Source of the DNA: Cognaticolwellia beringensis
GTDB lineage: Bacteria > Pseudomonadota > Gammaproteobacteria > Enterobacterales > Alteromonadaceae
Assembly (NCBI RefSeq): GCF_002076895.1
Contig: NZ_CP020465.1
Coordinates: 4,092,001 to 4,156,000, forward strand
Reading direction: 5' to 3'
DNA length: 64,000 nt
Both the position numbers and the translations under genes were made by a program. The notes under the pieces were generated by a model. The model saw nothing but the letters and a program-made list of their open reading frames with translations, made no database searches and was not told where the DNA came from. Position 1 is the stretch's first letter. Every line of letters begins with the position of its first letter. Positions 59,667 through 64,000 of the stretch are shown piece by piece.

Positions 59667-61196
59667 TTAAATAAAGTAGTTATCGTTTGTCACCGGTGGA
59701 TTTTTTTCTATGACATAAGCATTGTTTTCATTAGAAAATTGTGTGGAAAATTCATAATTACTCTTAAAGCAGGCGTATATCGTAAAAAGAATGTCACCTT
59801 TTTTAACATTATCGCCTACTTTTTTGCTGATATTAATACCGGCATTTTTATCGATAGGAGCGCCAGCAAGGCTTGCGATATGAGCAATATTTAAGTTATC
59901 TATGGCATGGACATAGCCGCTTTTTATAGCGGTTACCGAGTATTCTAACGCGGCTTTACGTTGTTGTTTTTGCTGGACTCCTTGTGCTGCAATAATGGCT
60001 TGCATCTTCTCAAAGGCCCGGCCAGACTCTAAAATATCTCTTGCGATATTATACCCTTGACCGCCTCTAACATCAGGATCAAACTCTAATATACGTCCTG
60101 CTAAGCGTAAAGATTTTTCTCGTAAATCACTTGGGGCACATTTTTGGTTACTTAATACTTGTTGAACATCTCTGGCTTCTAATGCGGGACCAATACCATT
60201 ACCTATGGGTTGGGAGCCATCACTCACCACAACTTCTATATATAAACCAAATAGATCACCAATATATTCAAATAATTTTCTTAAGGCTAATGCCGCCTGA
60301 TTATGATGAATTTTAGCGGAAGTGCCGACCGGTATATCAATGAGCAAGTGGGTTGATCCCGCGGCTATTTTTTTAGATAGAATAGACGCAACTAATTGCC
60401 CAGTTGAGTCCATAGATAATGGACGCTCAACCGAAATTAAAATATCGTCCACAGGGGCCAATCTTGCCGTTCCTCCCCATGTCAACATGCCACGATGCTG
60501 CTGTACCACCTTTTTCATTTGTTCAATGGAGAGCTCAACGTTAGCCAATACCTCCATGGTATCGGCAGTGCCGGCCGGTGAGGTAATAGCACGGCTGGAA
60601 GTTTTAGGCATAAGCATACCGTGGGCAGCAATGATTGGCATAACTATCATGGTGGTTCGATTGCCCGGGATACCGCCAATACAATGTTTATCTACAACAA
60701 TAGCCTCGCCCCAGTTTAAGCATTTACCCGTGTCTACCATAGCTTTTGTTAAAAAAAAAACTTCTTCACGCTCTAAACCGTTATGGCTACAAGCGACTAA
60801 AAACGCAGCAATTTCCATTTTTGAATAACGGTTTTCTAAAATATCCTGACATATAAGATGATATTCATTTTTATTGAGCGTTTCACCGGCAATTTTTCGG
60901 TGTACTGATTCAAGCGATATGGGTGGGGTGGCCGGTGCAATGCTTACGTTAACTCCCTGCCTTTTCGCCAGTTGTCCGAAGGCTTGGGTGCTTAAACCGA
61001 GTTCATTTGTATCGACAATAGCGCAGTCATCAACAATATTTAATACCGCAAGTACAGGGCGAACATTACCTTTTACAGATATTTCTATTTTCATTAATGC
61101 CTGAAAGCCTTCGGTACGGTATAAAGGACAATCCCGATGTAAATAAGCTACGTTCTCTTTAAAGGTGTCAATGGCAACGGATTTGAGTTTTAACAT
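59667..61196 (-). CDS. thymidine phosphorylase family protein, AMP-phosphorylase-like
   Basis: 509 residues, longer than E. coli DeoA (about 440), with an extra N-terminal domain of about 85 residues as in archaeal AMP phosphorylase. The glycosyl-transferase family 3 core includes [31 protein letters not shown]. The phosphate-binding loop is [14 protein letters not shown], where DeoA has KHSTGGVGD, and [18 protein letters not shown] replaces the usual KTS-GRGLG-like part. These variants are those of the AMP-phosphorylase branch, which releases ribose-1,5-bisphosphate from AMP or CMP. The C-terminal domain has [23 protein letters not shown]. The PRPP-synthetase-like gene follows after 20 bp. 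Nucleoside versus nucleotide substrate is not proven. Confidence 0.88.
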   Translation of the reverse strand: MLKLKSVAIDTFKENVAYLHRDCPLYRTEGFQALMKIEISVKGNVRPVLAVLNIVDDCAIVDTNELGLSTQAFGQLAKRQGVNVSIAPATPPISLESVHRKIAGETLNKNEYHLICQDILENRYSKMEIAAFLVACSHNGLEREEVFFLTKAMVDTGKCLNWGEAIVVDKHCIGGIPGNRTTMIVMPIIAAHGMLMPKTSSRAITSPAGTADTMEVLANVELSIEQMKKVVQQHRGMLTWGGTARLAPVDDILISVERPLSMDSTGQLVASILSKKIAAGSTHLLIDIPVGTSAKIHHNQAALALRKLFEYIGDLFGLYIEVVVSDGSQPIGNGIGPALEARDVQQVLSNQKCAPSDLREKSLRLAGRILEFDPDVRGGQGYNIARDILESGRAFEKMQAIIAAQGVQQKQQRKAALEYSVTAIKSGYVHAIDNLNIAHIASLAGAPIDKNAGINISKKVGDNVKKGDILFTIYACFKSNYEFSTQFSNENNAYVIEKNPPVTNDNYFI

Positions 61197-61506
61197 CAGC
61201 TAATAAATCCTTTTTTACTCAATTATAATAGTTGGAAAGAGTACTCGCCTTTAGCGACGTTAGTCAGTATGCGGTAATTACAAATTTAGCTCCGCTTATG
61301 GTCTTAATGAAAATAACGATTCATAGATATAATGTAGCTAACCACCGCATACCTGCGGGCTATATAGATAATGGTAAAGCAGCAGTATGAGCACGGTATT
61401 TTAGACCAAGTAAATTGATTTATAGGGAAGATATATACATAGCTCATACCTATCAGTTAATTTTAGGCTGTGACGGGGGTGGTGTTAAAACCTAAAGCTA
61501 GCTTTT
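61197..61506. other. gene-free stretch upstream of the phosphorylase gene
   Basis: 310 bp between the universal stress protein stop and the phosphorylase start. No ORF. A short AAAGCTAGCTTT palindrome follows the uspA stop but lacks a clear T-run. It should carry the promoter of the phosphorylase-PRPP operon. Confidence 0.35.
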
Positions 61507-61959
61507 TTATTCTCTACACCGCACTGCTAGCACATCACATTTTGCACCGTGTAAAATAGCATTAGCGGTAGAGCCGAGTAATAATTGCAACCCATGCACA
61601 CCGTGGCTACCCGTTATAATTAAATCGACTTTTTTACTTTCTGCAAAAGCTAAGATTTCCTCGCTAATGCGTCCTATAGGTATATGCAAGCTTTGCTCTT
61701 TAATTCCTAGGCTTTTAGCCAGAGGTTTTAGTTGCTCTTTCGCACGCTCTTCCAATATTCTTAAGGTACTAACACTATCTGTTGCGTCTAGGTTAGGAAC
61801 AACACCGTATATACCACCATAATAAACCTCAGGTATCGGCTCTATTACATGAATAACACTCAGTTTGGCCTTGGTAAGCTGTTGCAATTCTTTAACTTTA
61901 TTTTCAATGTGACTTTTAGTGTTATTAAGTTCTGTGGCTAATAAAATGTGCTGATACAT
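61507..61959 (-). CDS. universal stress protein, UspA family
   Basis: 150 residues from the ATG preceded by GGAGAAG; an ATG four codons upstream lacks a ribosome site. MYQHILLATELN is the usual first strand, with an Asp-to-Glu change at the position that contacts ATP in many members. The ATP-binding signature G-x2-G-x9-G-S is present: GSHGVHGLQLLLGSTANAILHGAKCDVLAVR. UspA-like proteins act in starvation and stress survival. It is 14 bp downstream of the beta-CASP protein gene and co-transcribed with it. Confidence 0.9.
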   Translation of the reverse strand: MYQHILLATELNNTKSHIENKVKELQQLTKAKLSVIHVIEPIPEVYYGGIYGVVPNLDATDSVSTLRILEERAKEQLKPLAKSLGIKEQSLHIPIGRISEEILAFAESKKVDLIITGSHGVHGLQLLLGSTANAILHGAKCDVLAVRCRE

Positions 61960-61973
61960 AGACTTCTCCATTT

Positions 61974-63362
61974 TTAGATAACAATATTTTGTTTGTAACT
62001 GGCTTGTACAACACTGACTTTGTGTAGGTGTTTTAGTTTTTGTGAGAGCACTTCCATTGCTTCTTCTTCACCATGAACAAGAACCACAGGGGGACTATTT
62101 TCAAAACCTTGATACCACTCTAATAAACCTTGCTGGTCAGCATGGGCAGAAAAGCCACCAATAGTATGAATATGGGCATTAACTTGTATCTTCTCACCCC
62201 ATAAGTTTATATTTTTAGTACCATCGACAAGCGCTCGGCCTATGGTGCCTCTCGCTTGAAATCCAACAATTATTACATGGGCATTTTTACGCCAAATGTT
62301 ATGTTTAAAATGATGCTTAATTCTACCTCCTGTACACATGCCGCTACCTGCGATGATGATAGCACCTGAATTAATTTGGTTGATTTTCATTGAGTATTCA
62401 GTTTTTTCTGACATGTGCAGGTTAGGAAGATCGAATAGACCATCATGATTCTTGTTAATATCTAGCGCTTTTTGGTCGTAAACTTCGCTGTGTTTAGCGT
62501 AAACACGGGTTGCTTTTATCCCCATAGGACTATCAAGAAAAATTTGCCAATCACCCAGCTGCCACTGGTCAAAATGTTGTTTAAATTCATAAAGTAGCTC
62601 TTGGGTTCTACCAACAGTAAAAGCAGGAATCAATATATTGCCTTTATTACTTTTAGCTTGAGCAATAATCTCACCCATTTCTTGCCAAGTATCGTCCCAA
62701 CTGCGATGCAGCCGGTCGCCATAGGTACTTTCCATAATGACGAGATCAGCATATTTAATTTTGCATGGGTCACGCAAAATAGGGGCGTTCTTATGACCTA
62801 AATCACCACTAAATACCACTTTTTTGTTCACACCATTGTCATTAAGCGTTAATTCAACGATGGCTGAGCCAATAATATGCCCTGCATCTTTGAGAGTTAG
62901 TTTAACACCTGGGCAAATTTCCACTTCCTGATCATAGTTAAGCCCTTTAAAATACTGTAATGTTCTTTCGGCTTCTTCAGTGGTATAAAGTGGCTCTATT
63001 AAGGGTAAGCCTTTACGTTCAAGTTTTTTGTTTTCCCAACGCGCTTCTTTTTCGTGAATATAGCCCGAATCAACCAGCATGATTTCACATAAATCTACGG
63101 TAGCGTTATGAGTAAATATATTGCCATGAAAACCTTCTTTAATCAGCATGGGTAATCGCCCCGTGTGATCAAGATGCGCATGACTGACAATCACTGCATC
63201 AAGTTCAGATACATCAAAAGGAAAGTCGTCATGATTATGTCGTTCATGCTCATGAGAGCCTTGTAACATACCACACTCCAGTAATATGTTTTTATCATTA
63301 ACTTGTATCATATAGCACGAACCTGTGACTTCTCTCGTCGCACCAAAAAATTTAATATTCAT
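61974..63362 (-). CDS. metallo-beta-lactamase / beta-CASP RNA-processing exonuclease-like protein
   Basis: 462 residues. The MBL metal motif SHAHLDHTGRLP is near residue 60, with HIIGSAIVEL and SGDLGHKNAPIL supplying further ligands. The beta-CASP insert is at about 210-330 (GNILIPAFTVGRTQELLYEF, IIAGSGMCTGGRIKHH), and the RMMBL C-terminal motif is HTIGGFSAHADQQGLLEWY with VHGEEEAMEVL. This is the prokaryotic CPSF-like group of RNases, distinct from RNase J. It would process or degrade RNA in the cytoplasm. It lies between a cytochrome c gene (18 bp upstream) and uspA. Confidence 0.93.
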   Translation of the reverse strand: MNIKFFGATREVTGSCYMIQVNDKNILLECGMLQGSHEHERHNHDDFPFDVSELDAVIVSHAHLDHTGRLPMLIKEGFHGNIFTHNATVDLCEIMLVDSGYIHEKEARWENKKLERKGLPLIEPLYTTEEAERTLQYFKGLNYDQEVEICPGVKLTLKDAGHIIGSAIVELTLNDNGVNKKVVFSGDLGHKNAPILRDPCKIKYADLVIMESTYGDRLHRSWDDTWQEMGEIIAQAKSNKGNILIPAFTVGRTQELLYEFKQHFDQWQLGDWQIFLDSPMGIKATRVYAKHSEVYDQKALDINKNHDGLFDLPNLHMSEKTEYSMKINQINSGAIIIAGSGMCTGGRIKHHFKHNIWRKNAHVIIVGFQARGTIGRALVDGTKNINLWGEKIQVNAHIHTIGGFSAHADQQGLLEWYQGFENSPPVVLVHGEEEAMEVLSQKLKHLHKVSVVQASYKQNIVI

Positions 63363-63380
63363 CTAAAGCTCCAATAATTA

Positions 63381-63836
63381 TTATTGAGGATAATATTGAT
63401 ACTTGGTATGTCGGTAAGGGACTAAGGTATAATTTGGTTGTAAAAAGGTCACCAAATCAATCAGTTCAGTTACCGTCATTTCGTCATTAAAAACTTTCAT
63501 TTTAGATTGTCCGTCAGCCGTTTTTGCCTGAGTTAAGGCAGGATTAGAAAATTTATGAGAAGGGTTAATAACTGAAGTAACTAATTCAGCATAAGTGACA
63601 ATTTCAGTTTTATTGCCGCCAAGGAAAATTGAAATACTTTCATTTTTCTCAATACTGGCATCCTCAACATTCTTAACTCTGTGGCAAGCTAGACATTGAA
63701 ACTTTAAAAATACTTTTTCACCTGCAGCTACAGAGCCTTTAGGAAGGCTAAATCCTTTAGGAGAATCAACACCTTTAGTACAGCTGAACAGGGTTAATAA
63801 CACAGTGATAAGTAAAGTGAACAGAGTGTATTTCAT
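63381..63836 (-). CDS. monohaem cytochrome c lipoprotein
   Basis: 151 residues. The signal ends in LFSCTKG (lipobox-like FSC), so it is probably membrane-anchored by lipid in the periplasm. One haem motif CLACH at about residue 50-54 follows KFQ; an axial Met is likely in SKMKVFNDEMTV. LIDLVTFLQPNYTLVPY is the usual C-terminal helix of small c-type cytochromes. It transfers single electrons to an unknown partner. It is the first complete gene of the minus-strand block with the beta-CASP and UspA genes, spaced by 18 bp. Confidence 0.88.
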   Translation of the reverse strand: MKYTLFTLLITVLLTLFSCTKGVDSPKGFSLPKGSVAAGEKVFLKFQCLACHRVKNVEDASIEKNESISIFLGGNKTEIVTYAELVTSVINPSHKFSNPALTQAKTADGQSKMKVFNDEMTVTELIDLVTFLQPNYTLVPYRHTKYQYYPQ

Positions 63837-63946
63837 TATCTTTCCTTAACTGATTTATTGCTTAGATAATCGCCTATTTCTTCTTAAACTAGCAGCCTTG
63901 CGGGAAATAGCAGCGTTATATTTAAACCATGCTATCTTCAAGTTTT

Positions 63947-64000
63947 TTACATAGCTGAGAGTAAAGCTTGTCTTTCAGTATAGTTAAACTTATCCGATAG
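63947..64000 (-). CDS. possible 3' end of a gene entering from the right
   Basis: The minus-strand frame from the window edge is open for 17 codons, ending RQALLSAM and then TAA. It lies about 110 bp upstream of the cytochrome gene on the same strand. So little is visible that no family can be named, and the open frame could be chance. Confidence 0.25.
   Translation of the reverse strand, partial: LSDKFNYTERQALLSAM

Overview
The window reads as a chromosomal segment of a low-GC marine gammaproteobacterium of the Alteromonadales, most probably Colwelliaceae (Colwellia/Thalassotalea-like). The basis is inference: AT-rich sequence, large TonB-dependent receptors with a FecI/FecR pair, a Na+/proline symporter, an AGCS symporter, and the enterobacteria-like neighbourhood yeaC / ansA / sppA / ydjA. 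No rRNA, tRNA or CRISPR array was seen.

Layout. 1-3.7 kb: a partial GntR/FCD regulator, decayed sequence, and an NCS1 permease with a hydantoin/Asp-Glu racemase, suggesting hydantoin or allantoin-type ureide use. 3.79-5.07 kb: a complete IS3-family element with 36-bp imperfect ends and a 3-bp target duplication. 5.4-13.2 kb: an ECF sigma factor, a FecR anti-sigma factor and two paralogous TonB-dependent receptors, only one of which has the STN signalling domain. 13.6-15.1 kb: putP.

15.6-21.7 kb is the most interesting region. It holds a secreted protein built of Ser-Asp-Asn repeats, a small secreted protein sharing its C-terminal motif, a periplasmic C39-like peptidase, another small secreted protein, a convergent coiled-coil plus outer-membrane beta-barrel protein, and a divergent OmpR-type regulator. 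The parts list resembles the Fap functional-amyloid system (repeat fibre protein, FapD-like C39 peptidase, FapF-like coiled-coil barrel), but the fibre protein is unlike FapC. I propose a divergent, possibly undescribed surface-fibre system.

21.8-31.9 kb: a quinol-monooxygenase-like pseudogene, a 1432-residue Cache-containing membrane protein, a CstA-type transporter, a membrane thioredoxin, an M14 carboxypeptidase and an AGCS symporter. 32-39.5 kb: zinc-ribbon protein, yeaC, DUF349 protein, ansA, sppA, ydjA. 39.6-46.8 kb: asnS, then bioA divergent from bioBFCD, a full set for biotin from pimeloyl-ACP methyl ester onward. 46.8-57.6 kb: pepE, an orphan HicB-like antitoxin preceded by an exact 33-bp-period repeat, fpr, a GST, two lipoproteins (TPR and M28 peptidase), a phosphoribosyltransferase, an ENPP-like phosphodiesterase, a possible bacterial relative of archaeal riboflavin kinase, and a degenerate EAL-HDOD protein. 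57.7-64 kb: yghU, then a minus-strand block of PRPP synthetase, AMP/thymidine phosphorylase, universal stress protein, beta-CASP RNase-like protein and a cytochrome c lipoprotein, which looks like a nucleotide-salvage and stress module.

All family calls come from reading motifs in the translated sequence; no database search was possible. Several starts were moved inward to match ribosome binding sites or family N-termini, as noted per gene.
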